Shown here one piece after another: positions 14,748 to 23,189 of a stretch of 32,502 nt of DNA. The stretch comes from an uncultured bacterium (GTDB lineage: Bacteria; Planctomycetota; UBA1135; GCA-002686595). Below the pieces are notes generated by a model. That model did not search any database, was not told the DNA's origin, and saw nothing but the letters and a program-made list of their open reading frames with translations. Location: contig CALJGV010000030.1 of assembly GCA_938075305.1 (NCBI GenBank), positions 1-32,502 on the forward strand, written 5' to 3'. The first letter of the stretch is position 1; each line of letters begins with the position of its first letter. The translations under genes and the position numbers were made by a program.

Positions 14748-14831
14748 TGACTCCGTGACGCGGTGCGCGCTGGCCCTGCTCGGGGCTCGGCGCGCCCGTT
14801 CGCATATCCGACCTCTCGATCCCCACTGGCC

Positions 14832-15833
14832 ATGGATCAGACAGCTCGTATCGCACTGGACGTGATGGGGGGCGACTCCGCCCCAGCGTGCAACCTCGAT
14901 GGCGCTCTCCTCGCGGTTGAGCGTGGCGTCCCCGTCGAGCGCATCCTGCTCGTCGGTGATGAGGGGTTGATCCGTGACGGGCTCAAGGATCGCGGGGGCG
15001 ACCCCGGGTTCGCCGTGCTCCACGCCGATGAGGTGATCGGCATGGATGAGAAGCCGGCCGTGGCCTTGCGGGCCAAGCCGGGCTCGTCCATCGGAGTCGC
15101 CACCGGAGCGGTGAAGTCTGGCCTCGCCGGTGCCCACGTGAGCATGGGCAACACCGGCGCGGTGGTCGGGGCGGCGACCGTCGGGCTCAAGACCCTCGAG
15201 GGCGTCCGCCGTCCAGGGATCGCCGTCACGGTCCGCCTGACGGGCAAGCCGGTGACCATCCTCGACATGGGGGCGAACGTGGTCCCCAAGCCCGAACACC
15301 TGGTCCAGTACGGTCACATGGGGGCGGTGCTCATGCGCGACGTCGTCAAGACCGAGAAGTGCAGGGTGGCGCTCCTGAACATTGGAGAGGAATCCACCAA
15401 GGGCACGGACCTGCTCCGGGAGGCCCATGCCGCCCTGGAGGAGTCCGAACTGGACTTCATCGGGAACCTCGAGAGCAACCAGATCTTCGGTGACTCCGCC
15501 GAGGTGGTGGTCACCGACGGATACACGGGCAACGTCGTCCTGAAGCTGATGGAGGGCTTCTCCGGGTTCCTCCTCAGCATGGTGGGGCGAGAGATGGCCG
15601 CCCACGGGGCCGACTGGGCCCACGAGGTCCTCGGGAACGTGCGCAAGAAAGTGGACTACTCCGAGTACGGCGGCGCGCTGTTGCTCGGGGTGAGGGGCGT
15701 TGTGGTGATCGGGCACGGCCGCTCCGACGCGCACGCGGTCTCGAACGCCATCGAGCTCGCTGGACGGGCGCTGGACGCCGACGTGAACGGGAAGATCGTC
15801 CAAGGCCTCGCGGACCGCGCACCCTCCGCCTGA
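14832..15833 (+). CDS. plsX: Phosphate acyltransferase PlsX
   Basis: 333 residues from ATG 14832, which starts exactly where the family does (MDQTARIALDVMGGDSAP). Family landmarks are ALDVMGGDSAP, LVGDEGLI, SSIGVATGAVKSGLAGAHVS, MGNTGAVVGAA, LDMGANV, NIGEESTKGTDL, FIGNLESNQIF, VVVTDGYTGNVVLK and YGGALLLGVRGVVVIGHGRSDAHAVSNAI. PlsX converts acyl-ACP and phosphate into acyl-phosphate, the acyl donor for PlsY, and so begins phospholipid synthesis at the membrane surface. An upstream in-frame start would add 23 unconserved residues. It is 113 bases after rpmF and 112 before fabH, in the same direction. No Shine-Dalgarno. Confidence 0.98.
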   Translation: MDQTARIALDVMGGDSAPACNLDGALLAVERGVPVERILLVGDEGLIRDGLKDRGGDPGFAVLHADEVIGMDEKPAVALRAKPGSSIGVATGAVKSGLAGAHVSMGNTGAVVGAATVGLKTLEGVRRPGIAVTVRLTGKPVTILDMGANVVPKPEHLVQYGHMGAVLMRDVVKTEKCRVALLNIGEESTKGTDLLREAHAALEESELDFIGNLESNQIFGDSAEVVVTDGYTGNVVLKLMEGFSGFLLSMVGREMAAHGADWAHEVLGNVRKKVDYSEYGGALLLGVRGVVVIGHGRSDAHAVSNAIELAGRALDADVNGKIVQGLADRAPSA

Positions 15834-15945
15834 TTGCCGCCAGTAGAGCGGGCTTGCCGTTGATCGCGGGCGCCCGGTTTCCGATCATCTGGACCTCACG
15901 GCGCGGTCGCCCCGCCCGAGTCCTTCCCTTTTTCCCCAATCACGT

Positions 15946-16935
15946 ATGTCCAGCATCGTTCGAGCCGGAATCGCTGGTACCGGTCATTCGACGCCGCCGC
16001 GCGTCGTCACCAACGACGATCTCGCCGAGATCGTGGACACCAGCGACGAGTGGATCACCCAGCGCACGGGAATCCGAGAGCGTAGGCACGTCGACGAGGG
16101 AACCAACTGCTCCACGCTCTGCATCGAGGCCGCGCGAAACGCCATGGAGGACGCGGGCCTCGAGCCCAAGGACATCGACCTGATCATCGTCGGCTCGCTG
16201 ACACAGGATCACCTGATGCCCTCGGTCTCTGTGCTCGTCCAGCACGAGTTGGGCTGTGAGAGCGCGGGGGCCTTCGACGTCCTGGCCGCCTGCACCGGCT
16301 TCCTGACGGCCCTCCAGACCGCAGAGGCCTTCGTCGCCGCCGGTCGCGCCAAGAACGTGCTCGCCATCGGCGGTGAGACGCTCTCCAGGTACCTGGACAT
16401 GTCCGATCGCACCTCGTGCATCCTCTTCGGCGATGGCGCCGGGGCAGCAGTGGTGCGCCCGCTGGAGGACTGCAACCAGGGGGAGCTGCTGAGCCACTCC
16501 ATCGGCGCGGACGGGTCGGGCTACGAGTTCATCCACATCCCTGAAGGCGGGTCGGTGCACCCGCACAACCACCCGGAATACGACAAGTCCAACCACTTCA
16601 TCCGCGTCCGGGGACGGGAGGTCTATCGCTTCGCGGTGACCAAGATGTCCGAGCTCATCCGGGAGGCCGCTGCGGCCACCGAGTCCGGTGAGGTCGACCT
16701 GGTGATCCCGCACCAGGTGAACATGCGCATCATCGAGGGCGCCCGTGAGCGCCTGGATTGGCCCATCGAGAAGTTCTTCGTGAACATCGAGAAGTACGGC
16801 AACACCTCGGCCGCCAGCGTCCCCATTGCCCTCGACGAGGCCGCCCGTTCCGGGCGACTCAAGAAGGGGGACACCGTGGTGCTCGTGGCCTTCGGCGCGG
16901 GGCTGACATGGGGCGCCACGACCCTCCGCTGGTGA
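15946..16935 (+). CDS. fabH: Beta-ketoacyl-ACP synthase III
   Basis: 329 residues from ATG 15946. The catalytic triad is complete: Cys116 in LAACTGFL, His256 in IPHQVNMRI and Asn286 in YGNTSAAS. DEWITQRTGIRERR near residue 34 and the terminal FGAGLTWGATTLRW are also typical. The enzyme condenses acetyl-CoA (or branched acyl-CoA) with malonyl-ACP, the first committed elongation step; substrate preference cannot be read from the sequence. A segment SVHPHNHPEYDKSN (~203-216) is His-rich. The start is preceded by TTCCCTTTTTCCCC and has no Shine-Dalgarno. fabD follows after 16 bases. Confidence 0.98.
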   Translation: MSSIVRAGIAGTGHSTPPRVVTNDDLAEIVDTSDEWITQRTGIRERRHVDEGTNCSTLCIEAARNAMEDAGLEPKDIDLIIVGSLTQDHLMPSVSVLVQHELGCESAGAFDVLAACTGFLTALQTAEAFVAAGRAKNVLAIGGETLSRYLDMSDRTSCILFGDGAGAAVVRPLEDCNQGELLSHSIGADGSGYEFIHIPEGGSVHPHNHPEYDKSNHFIRVRGREVYRFAVTKMSELIREAAAATESGEVDLVIPHQVNMRIIEGARERLDWPIEKFFVNIEKYGNTSAASVPIALDEAARSGRLKKGDTVVLVAFGAGLTWGATTLRW

Positions 16936-16937
16936 GC

Positions 16938-16943
16938 GGGGAG
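16938..16943 (+). promoter_or_regulatory. Ribosome binding site of fabD
   Basis: GGGGAG stands 8 bases before ATG 16952, in the short gap after fabH. It is a clear Shine-Dalgarno, in contrast to fabH, plsX and rpmF upstream. Confidence 0.65.
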
Positions 16944-16951
16944 ACCTGAAC

Positions 16952-17896
16952 ATGACCACCCTTCCGATCATCTTCCCGGGCCAGGGCGCCCAGGCCCGCG
17001 GCATGGGCCGCGACTTCGCCGAGACCTTCCCCGAGGCCATGGCCACCTGGGAAGAGGCCGACGAGGCACTCGGCTTCTCCCTGCGTGACGCCTGCTGGGA
17101 GGCGGAGGACGAGGTCAACCGGACGGACATCGCCCAGCCGGGCATCTTCACGGCCGGCGTCGCCGCCATCCGGGTGCTCGTGGCGCGGGGTCTCGACCTG
17201 GGCGCGGCCCCCTTTGTTGCGGGGCTCTCCCTCGGTGAATACACGGCCCACTGGGCCGCCGGGACCTTCGCCTTTGCTGATGGCCTCCGCCTCGTTCGGC
17301 TCCGGGGTGAGGCCATGCAAGACGCCTCGGAGGAAAACCCGAGCGGTATGGCGAGCCTGATGGGGGCCACCCCCGAGCAGGCCGAAGCCCTCGCCGCCGT
17401 GGGGGCCGAGCACGGCGTCTGCCAGGTCGCCAACCTCAACGCCCCCGGCCAGATCATCCTCTCCGGTGCCTTCCCGGCCCTGGACGCGGTGGAGGCGTGC
17501 TCGAAGGACCACGGGGTCCGCAGGGTGAGGCGTCTCGTGGTGGCAGGTGGCTTCCACAGTGAGTGCATGCGCCCCGCCGCCGATCGGCTTGCTGCGGCCT
17601 TGGAGGAGACCTCGATCTCCGACCCCACGGTCCCGGTCCTGTCCAACGTCACCGCCGCTCCGGTCCTGACGGCCGCCGAGGTACGAAGCACCCTGGCCAC
17701 CCAGGTCTGCGCCCCTGTCCTGTGGGAGCGCTCCATGCGCTGGGCCCTGGGCGAGGGGCACCACCGCTTCCTCGAACCTGCCCCGGGGACCATCCTGGCC
17801 GGCATTCTCCGGAAGATCGACGGCGAGGCCGAGGTCGTGCCGGTCAGCAAGCCTGAAGAGGTCGAAGGCGCCCTGGCGAGCGTCGGCGCGGCTTGA
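16952..17896 (+). CDS. fabD: Malonyl-CoA:ACP transacylase
   Basis: 314 residues. FPGQGAQARGMG at the start, nucleophile Ser93 in GLSLGEY, Arg118 in LVRLRGEAM, and His202 in VAGGFHSECM give the full catalytic set. NLNAPGQIILSG is the usual mid-protein motif. The serine motif reads GLSLGEY rather than the more common GHSLGEY, a variant I associate with Planctomycetota. The enzyme moves malonyl groups from CoA to ACP for FabH and FabF. It is transcribed with fabH upstream and, 67 bases later, fabG. Confidence 0.98.
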   Translation: MTTLPIIFPGQGAQARGMGRDFAETFPEAMATWEEADEALGFSLRDACWEAEDEVNRTDIAQPGIFTAGVAAIRVLVARGLDLGAAPFVAGLSLGEYTAHWAAGTFAFADGLRLVRLRGEAMQDASEENPSGMASLMGATPEQAEALAAVGAEHGVCQVANLNAPGQIILSGAFPALDAVEACSKDHGVRRVRRLVVAGGFHSECMRPAADRLAAALEETSISDPTVPVLSNVTAAPVLTAAEVRSTLATQVCAPVLWERSMRWALGEGHHRFLEPAPGTILAGILRKIDGEAEVVPVSKPEEVEGALASVGAA

Positions 17897-17963
17897 TGGC
17901 CCCCTGAGCCCTGGCTACCCTCCCGGACCCCTCCCTCCCAAGCCCTCCCCCCCGGACCACGTC

Positions 17964-18734
17964 TTGAGCGACCCCACCGCACCCTCCACCGCCCGCCCCC
18001 TCGAGGGCAAGGCGGCCCTCGTCACCGGCGCCAGCCGCGGCATCGGACGGGCCATTGCCGTCCACCTGGCACAGCTCGGAGCGCGGGTGGCGTGCGTCGC
18101 CACGCGGGTGGAGAACGCCGAGCCCACCGCCAGCGCGTGCGCGGAGATCACCGACGGCGCCCGGGCCTACGGGGTGGATGTGGCCGATCACGCCGCCGTC
18201 GCGAGCCTCGTCAAGGAGGTCGGGTCCGACCTGGGGGGGATCGACATCCTCGTGAACAACGCCGGGATCACCCGCGATCAGCTGCTCATGCGCATGAGCG
18301 AGGACGACTTCGACAGCGTCATCAGCGTCAACCTCAAGGGCACCTGGAACTTCGTCAAGGCCGCGGCGCGTCCCCTGATGAAGGCCGGTAGCGGCCGCAT
18401 CATCAACATCGCGTCGGTGGTGGGGGTGACGGGGAACGCCGGTCAGGCCAACTACGCGGCCAGCAAGGCCGGCGTCATCGGGCTCACACGGTCCGCGGCC
18501 AAGGAGCTCAGCGGGCGCGGCGTGGCGGTCAACGCCATCGCCCCGGGCTTCATCGAGACGGACATGACCTCCGAGATCCCCGAGAACGAGCGGGCCAAGC
18601 TCGTCGGAGCCATCCCGCTCTCCCGCATGGGCGCCAGCGAGGAGATCGCGGCGGCGGTCGGCTTCCTCGCGGGGCCTGGCGGAGCTTATATCACCGGCCA
18701 AACCCTGATCGTCGACGGCGGTCTGAGCCTCTAG
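17964..18734 (+). CDS. fabG: 3-oxoacyl-ACP reductase
   Basis: 256 residues from TTG 17964; no ATG or GTG lies near, and the Shine-Dalgarno is poor. It is a short-chain dehydrogenase: cofactor motif TGASRGIG (21-28), NNAG (98-101), catalytic Asn123, Ser151, Tyr164 and Lys168, and the terminal [14 protein letters not shown]. FabG reduces 3-oxoacyl-ACP with NADPH. Compared with E. coli FabG it has a ~12-residue Pro/Thr-rich N-terminal extension. Position between fabD and acpP supports the fatty-acid role over another dehydrogenase. Confidence 0.96.
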   Translation: MSDPTAPSTARPLEGKAALVTGASRGIGRAIAVHLAQLGARVACVATRVENAEPTASACAEITDGARAYGVDVADHAAVASLVKEVGSDLGGIDILVNNAGITRDQLLMRMSEDDFDSVISVNLKGTWNFVKAAARPLMKAGSGRIINIASVVGVTGNAGQANYAASKAGVIGLTRSAAKELSGRGVAVNAIAPGFIETDMTSEIPENERAKLVGAIPLSRMGASEEIAAAVGFLAGPGGAYITGQTLIVDGGLSL

Positions 18735-18757
18735 GCGCCCGGTTCATTATCATCCAC

Positions 18758-18776
18758 GGCCGGCCTGCCGGCCTTT
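18758..18776 (+). other. GC hairpin with short T-run between fabG and acpP
   Basis: GGCCGG (18758-18763) pairs with CCGGCC (18768-18773) around CCTG, followed by TTT. It is a weak terminator or attenuator candidate, or a processing site that would let acpP be expressed at a different level from fabG. A nearby A/T-rich TTCATTATCAT (18743-18753) might be part of an acpP promoter, but no -35 fits. Confidence 0.3.
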
Positions 18777-18841
18777 CCACGAAGCCGGCCCTCTCGAGTC
18801 ACGAGCGGGCCACCCCCTTTCCTCCCATGGAGAACAGTCAA

Positions 18842-19084
18842 GTGAGCGACACCTCAGTCGACGAAAAGGTCAAGAAGATCGTCTGCGACCAGATGGGGAC
18901 CACCCCGGACAAGATCTCTCTCGAGACCTCGTTCATCAACGACCTCGGCGCGGACTCCCTCGACACCGTCGAGCTCGTCATGGAGTTCGAGGACGCCTTC
19001 GACATCAACATCCCCGATGAGGATGCGGAGAAGATCCAGACCGTCGGAGCCGCCGTCGAGTACATCGGCGCGAAGCTCCAGTAG
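18842..19084 (+). CDS. acpP: Acyl carrier protein
   Basis: 80 residues from GTG 18842. The phosphopantetheine site is the Ser of [18 protein letters not shown] (Ser39 from this start). Helix [13 protein letters not shown] and the acidic helix [12 protein letters not shown] are standard. GTG 18842 is chosen because GGAG (18829-18832) stands 9 bases upstream and the product then has the usual ACP length. ATG 18827, five codons earlier, has no Shine-Dalgarno and would give 85 residues, but it cannot be excluded because other genes here start without one. ACP carries the growing acyl chain for FabD, FabG, FabH, FabF and PlsX. It has an unusual Cys in helix I. Confidence 0.97.
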   Translation: MSDTSVDEKVKKIVCDQMGTTPDKISLETSFINDLGADSLDTVELVMEFEDAFDINIPDEDAEKIQTVGAAVEYIGAKLQ

Positions 19085-19213
19085 CGTCCACGTCGCATCG
19101 CGCAACCAACCCTGGGGGCGCGCCATGCACGCTGTGATCTGCTCCGCGAGGGGTGTGGGTCCAGTGCAGCCTGATTTTCCCTCGCTCACGCGGCCGCGAG
19201 CGGCCCACATCCC

Positions 19214-20458
19214 ATGCGTCGAGTAGTCATCACAGGCCTAGGGACCGTCAACGCCCTCGGCCTCGACGTCGCTTCCTCGTATCCGCGAATCCTGGCGGGC
19301 GAGAACGGCGTCACCACCCTGGACCGTTTCGACACCACCGGGATCACGGCAACCATCGCGGCTCAGGTCGAGTGGAGCCCAGAAGACTGCGGCTTCGACG
19401 TGAAGGACCAGCGCAAGCTGGACCCGTTCACCATGTGGGCGCTCATGGCGTCCGACGAGGCCCTTTCCGACGCCGGGTTCGGGGACATGCGTGAGGTGCC
19501 GGAGCCCCAACGGGAGAGGTTCGGCACCATTGTCGGGACGGGTATCGGCGGAATCACCGGCGTGCTCGAGCAGCATGACGTCATGCGAGACCGCGGGGCG
19601 CGCCGCGTCACCCCGCACTTCATCCCGCGGATCATGCCCAACGCGGTTAGCGGCCAGGTGGCGATCCGCCACGGGCTGATGGGCACCGCGTTCACCACGT
19701 CGAGCGCGTGCGCCTCCGCCGGACACGCGATCGGCATGGCATGGCGCGCCATCCAGTGGGACGAGTGCGACCTCGTCCTCACCGGTGGAGCGGAGTCCGC
19801 CATCACGCCGCTCTCCATGGCGGGGTTCGCGTCGGCCAAGGCGCTCTCCACGCGAAATGACGCCCCGCACGAGGCGTCGCGACCCTTCGACCTGGATCGT
19901 GACGGCTTCGTCATGGGTGAGGGCGCGGGCATGCTCGTCCTCGAGGAGTACGAGCACGCGAAGAAGCGCGGAGCACGGATCTATGCCGAGGTGAAGGGCT
20001 ACGGCTCCACCGATGACGCCTTCCACATCACCGCCCCCAAGGAGGACGGGCTGGGGCCCGCCCGGGCCATGGGGGACGCCCTACGCCACGGCGGCGTGGA
20101 CCCGACGAACGTGCAGTACATCAACGCGCACGGGACCAGCACGGCCTACAACGATTCCATCGAGACCACGGCCATCAAGCGGTTGTTCGGGGACCACGCC
20201 CGCACCCTCGCCATCAACTCCACCAAGTCCATGGTCGGGCACCTGCTCGGCGCGGCCACCGCCGTGGAGCTCGTGGTGACAGCGAAGGCCATCGCGAACA
20301 GCGAGGTCCACCCCACCCGGAACTACACCACTCCGGACCCCGCCTGCGACCTCGACTACGTCCCCGGGGAGGCCCGCGAGCTGGCCATCGAGAACGCCCT
20401 GTGCAACTCCCTTGGCTTCGGGGGTCACAACGTTTCGATCCTCATCGGCAAGGTCTGA
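19214..20458 (+). CDS. fabF: Beta-ketoacyl-ACP synthase II
   Basis: 414 residues from ATG 19214 (RRVVITGLGTVNALG). Catalytic Cys166 in TSSACASAGHAIG, His306 in YINAHGTSTAYND and His343 in KSMVGHLLGAA, with Lys338, complete the Cys-His-His set. The gating-loop region NSLGFGGHNVS lies near the C-terminus. It elongates acyl-ACP with malonyl-ACP after FabH has primed the chain. 129 bases separate it from acpP, and 16 bases from the pyrophosphorylase gene. It starts after CATCCC without a Shine-Dalgarno. Chain-length preference is inferred from family and location. Confidence 0.98.
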   Translation: MRRVVITGLGTVNALGLDVASSYPRILAGENGVTTLDRFDTTGITATIAAQVEWSPEDCGFDVKDQRKLDPFTMWALMASDEALSDAGFGDMREVPEPQRERFGTIVGTGIGGITGVLEQHDVMRDRGARRVTPHFIPRIMPNAVSGQVAIRHGLMGTAFTTSSACASAGHAIGMAWRAIQWDECDLVLTGGAESAITPLSMAGFASAKALSTRNDAPHEASRPFDLDRDGFVMGEGAGMLVLEEYEHAKKRGARIYAEVKGYGSTDDAFHITAPKEDGLGPARAMGDALRHGGVDPTNVQYINAHGTSTAYNDSIETTAIKRLFGDHARTLAINSTKSMVGHLLGAATAVELVVTAKAIANSEVHPTRNYTTPDPACDLDYVPGEARELAIENALCNSLGFGGHNVSILIGKV

Positions 20459-20474
20459 GGGGGCTCAGGAACCC

Positions 20475-21839
20475 ATGGCCGACCTTCGTGAACAGTTCGC
20501 CTCTGCGGGTCAGGGGCACGTGTTCGATCACTGGGGGAGCCTCGACAGCGCCGCACAGGCGTCCTTCACGACTCAGCTCGAGGCCGTGGACCTGCCGCTG
20601 GTGACCCGCCTCGGCGGACTGCTCGCCGACCGGTCCGAGCCCATCAGCCCTGCCCTCGCGCCGCCCGTGGTGTTCCCCGCCCGTCCTGGAGCCGAGCGCC
20701 AGGGGGAGTGCGAGGAGGCCACCGCCAGGGGCGCGGAGCTCCTCGCCGCCGGCACCGTTGGTTTCGTCCTCGTGGCGGGTGGCCAGGGCTCGCGCCTCGG
20801 CTTCGACGGCCCGAAGGGCGCCTACGAGATCGGGCCCGTCACCCGCAAGAGCCTCTTCGAGTGGCACGCGGCCCGCATCCAGGCCGCCGGGGTCCGGCAC
20901 GGCTTCCAGCCGCGCTGGTACGTGATGACCTCTGCGGCCAATGACGCCCAGACGCGCACCTTCTTCGAGGCGAACGGCCACTTCGGCTTTGACCCCGCGG
21001 ACGTGTTCCTCTTCCAGCAGGACATGCTGCCGGCCCTCGACGCCCAGGGCCGCATCGTCCTGGCGGGCCCGGGGGAGCTGTTCCTCGCTCCCAACGGGCA
21101 CGGGGGCACCCTGGCCGCGCTCGAGTCTTCAGGGGCCCTCGCCGACATGGCCTCCCATGGCATCGAGCAGCTCAGCTACTTCCAGGTCGACAATCCCCTG
21201 GGCCGTCACGCGGACCCGCTCTTCATCGGTCTCCACGACCTCGCGGGGGCCGAGATGTCCAGCAAGGTGGTGGCGAAGCGCGACGCCGCGGAGAAGGTCG
21301 GCGTCCTCGGTCTCATCGATGGCGCCCTGGGCTGCATCGAGTACTCCGACCTCTCCGACGAGCTCCGCCACGCGGCAGACGGGGAAGGAAGGCTGCTCTT
21401 CAACGCAGGCAACATCGCGGCCCATGTCATTCGCCGCGACTTCGTGGAGGCCCTCACGGGGGGAGGGGACCTCGACCTCCCCTGGCACATCGCACGTAAG
21501 CAGCTCAAGTGCATCGCCGAGTCGGGGGCTCTGGAGGAGCGCGCCGGCGTCAAGTTCGAGACCTTCATCTTTGACGCACTCGCACGGACGACGTCCTCGG
21601 TGGTCCTCGAGGTCCTCCGAGAGGAGGAGTTCAGCCCGGTGAAGAACGCCGAGGGCAGCGACTCACCGGAGACCTGCCGCGCCTCGCTCACGACCCTCGC
21701 TGCGAGGATCAGCGGGGCCAAGGCACCAGCGGTGGAACTGGACCCGCGGCTCGCGGAGACCGCCGCCGAATTCGCCAGTCGACCGACCACCGCGGACGAG
21801 ACGCCACGAGGCGTGGTCTTCCGTCCCGCCGAGGCCTGA
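20475..21839 (+). CDS. UDPGP-family UTP-sugar-1-phosphate uridylyltransferase (UAP1-like)
   Basis: 454 residues from ATG 20475 (AGGA 5 bases upstream). It has the nucleotide-binding motif LVAGGQGSRLGFDGPKG (~100-116), PRWYVMTSAAND, APNGHGGTLAAL (in place of PDGNGGLY), YFQVDNPL, SSKVVAKRDAAEKVGVL, FNAGNIAAHVI and KFETFIFDAL. This is the eukaryote-like UDPGP type 1 family, which makes UDP-GlcNAc, UDP-GalNAc or UDP-glucose from UTP and the sugar 1-phosphate. Overall similarity favours a UDP-N-acetylhexosamine pyrophosphorylase, but specificity cannot be fixed. It is coupled to the next gene through TGATG, and that gene is a D-Ala-D-Ala ligase, so supply of UDP-GlcNAc for peptidoglycan is a sensible inference. 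GlmU, the usual bacterial enzyme, is not in the window. Confidence 0.9.
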   Translation: MADLREQFASAGQGHVFDHWGSLDSAAQASFTTQLEAVDLPLVTRLGGLLADRSEPISPALAPPVVFPARPGAERQGECEEATARGAELLAAGTVGFVLVAGGQGSRLGFDGPKGAYEIGPVTRKSLFEWHAARIQAAGVRHGFQPRWYVMTSAANDAQTRTFFEANGHFGFDPADVFLFQQDMLPALDAQGRIVLAGPGELFLAPNGHGGTLAALESSGALADMASHGIEQLSYFQVDNPLGRHADPLFIGLHDLAGAEMSSKVVAKRDAAEKVGVLGLIDGALGCIEYSDLSDELRHAADGEGRLLFNAGNIAAHVIRRDFVEALTGGGDLDLPWHIARKQLKCIAESGALEERAGVKFETFIFDALARTTSSVVLEVLREEEFSPVKNAEGSDSPETCRASLTTLAARISGAKAPAVELDPRLAETAAEFASRPTTADETPRGVVFRPAEA

Positions 21840-22921
21840 TGGCGAGCTGGGAGACCTGGTCCCAGGTGGACGTGCGCGCCCGGCTCAACCGGGCGTCGAT
21901 CGCGGTCCTGATGGGCGGCGAAAGCGAGGAGCGCGAGGTGTCGTTGACGTCCGGAAGGGCGATCTCCTCCGCGCTCAGGGACCTCACCGGACCCGCCTAC
22001 GACGTGACCCCGGCGGTCTTCGATGTTGAGATCGATCAGGCTGGCTGCTGGGTATTGGACGGCGCGGCGCTGGAGCCCCACCAGGCGATCCAGAGCCTCC
22101 CGGAGGAGACCGTCTTCCTGCTCGCGCTCCACGGCGGCGCCGGGGAGGATGGGACGGTGCAGCGGCTGCTCAGCCACGCGGAGCGTCGCTATACCGGAGC
22201 GGGCCCCGAGTGCTCCGCGCTCTGCATGGACAAGCACCGGAGCCGAGAGGCCGCGGCCAGCGCCGGGGTCGCGGTGGCCCCGGGGGCGCTCGTCTCCCGG
22301 GCTCGCTGGACCGAGGATCGCGCGGGCGCGCTGGCGGCGGCGCTGGCGGTCCCTGGCCCCACCCGATTCGTGAAGCACACGAGCGCTGGCTCTTCCTTCG
22401 GGGTCCATCGTTGCACCACCGGCGAGGAGGTGGAGAACGCCTGCGAGGCCATCGCCTCCAGCGGAGCGGACATCCTCATCGAGGCCGAGGTGACCGGACT
22501 GGAGACCACGGTTGGAGTGATGGGGGACCGAACCGAGGCCGTGGCCCTGCCGGTCGCCGAGATCGTCCCTTCGCCTGGATCGTTCTTCGACCACGAGCAG
22601 AAGTACTCGGACCAGAACGGCGCCGAGGAGTTCTGCCCGCCCCGACACCTCTCCTTGGGCCTCGCGGCGCGCCTCCAGCAGCGAGCCCTGACCGCCTGGG
22701 CAGCCTTTGGTGGCGAGCGCTACGGTCGGGTGGACTTCATCGTTCCCGCCACGAGGGAGGCTGACGGTTCCTTCGAGATCGACCCTGCGGCCGAGCCGGT
22801 GATGCTCGAGGCGAACACCCTGCCCGGCTTCACGCCCCGCTCGTTGCTGCCGCTCGCCGCCTCTGCTGACGGCGTCGGCTTCCGGGAGCTCTGCCTCGAG
22901 CTGGTGGCGCGGGCGCTCTGA
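21839..22921 (+). CDS. ddl: D-alanine--D-alanine ligase family ATP-grasp protein
   Basis: 360 residues. The ATG shares one base with the preceding stop (TGATG). Ddl landmarks are MGGESEEREVSLTSG (~25-39), LALHGGAGEDGTVQ, MDKHRSREAAASAGV, FVKHTSAGSSFGV, the FFDHEQKYSD omega-loop region, YGRVDFI and EANTLPGFTPRSLLP. Differences from common Ddl are FVKHT for VKP, and GLETTVGVMG where GRELTVGVLG is usual. The enzyme joins two D-alanines for peptidoglycan. Variant enzymes can make D-Ala-D-Lac, and I cannot exclude a different second substrate. It is the last gene of the fab-derived unit before the convergent tRNA-Leu. Confidence 0.9.
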   Translation: MASWETWSQVDVRARLNRASIAVLMGGESEEREVSLTSGRAISSALRDLTGPAYDVTPAVFDVEIDQAGCWVLDGAALEPHQAIQSLPEETVFLLALHGGAGEDGTVQRLLSHAERRYTGAGPECSALCMDKHRSREAAASAGVAVAPGALVSRARWTEDRAGALAAALAVPGPTRFVKHTSAGSSFGVHRCTTGEEVENACEAIASSGADILIEAEVTGLETTVGVMGDRTEAVALPVAEIVPSPGSFFDHEQKYSDQNGAEEFCPPRHLSLGLAARLQQRALTAWAAFGGERYGRVDFIVPATREADGSFEIDPAAEPVMLEANTLPGFTPRSLLPLAASADGVGFRELCLELVARAL

Positions 22922-22942
22922 GGGCCGGGCCCACCCGACGAC

Positions 22943-22972
22943 CCCCCTGGAGCACGGCCCCCTGGAGCACGG
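22943..22972 (+). repeat. Two tandem copies of a 15-bp sequence
   Basis: CCCCCTGGAGCACGG occurs twice without gap, directly beyond the 3' end of tRNA-Leu. It may be a chance slippage duplication or a small trace of an insertion event at the tRNA. Confidence 0.6.
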
Positions 22973-22975
22973 GGC

Positions 22976-23062
22976 TGGTACCGAAGGTGGGACTCGAACC
23001 CACACGCCCTTGCGGGCAACGGATTTTGAATCCGTCGCGTCTACCGATTCCGCCACTCCGGC
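22976..23062 (-). tRNA. tRNA-Leu (anticodon CAA)
   Basis: An 87-base class II tRNA on the minus strand. Acceptor GCCGGAG pairs with CTTCGGT (two G-U pairs), with discriminator A and CCA encoded. The anticodon arm is ACGGA-TTCAAAA-TCCGT with CAA at positions 34-36, reading UUG. The long variable arm is GCCC-GCAA-GGGC, and the T arm GTGGG-TTCGAGT-CCCAC. Purine A37 follows the anticodon as usual. It is a single gene between the plus-strand ddl and the gene at 23190. Reading the minus strand, TACCCT stands ~14 bases before the 5' end and could be its -10 element. Confidence 0.97.
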
Positions 23063-23177
23063 CCGTGCTGGGGAGGAGGGTACCGTCTTCTGTGGGCCCG
23101 CGCTGCCCCCCGCCGAGCTCCGCTGCGCGTACGGAGGGTCCAGACCCGTGGGGCGCGGATGTGGCGCGCGAACTCGC

Positions 23178-23183
23178 TAGGCT
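23178..23183 (+). promoter_or_regulatory. -10-like box placed for a leaderless transcript
   Basis: TAGGCT ends 6 bases before ATG 23190, so a transcript starting at the usual distance would begin at the A of the start codon. No -35 was found. The same layout is seen at 24671-24676. Confidence 0.4.
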
Positions 23184-23189
23184 CTGGGA

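Noticed and set aside
15940..17982. A 680-codon minus-strand frame
   Set aside because: It is antisense to fabH and fabD, with Arg/Ser/Pro-rich low-information content.
18827..18841. ATG 18827 as the acpP start
   Set aside because: It gives an 85-residue ACP without a ribosome site. GTG 18842 has GGAG 9 bases upstream and yields the usual length. Kept as an alternative because other genes here also lack ribosome sites.
21206..23056. A 616-codon minus-strand frame beginning with a VDATDSKSVARKG-like peptide
   Set aside because: It reads through the tRNA-Leu and then antisense to ddl and the pyrophosphorylase. The N-terminal peptide is the familiar artefact of translating a tRNA gene.
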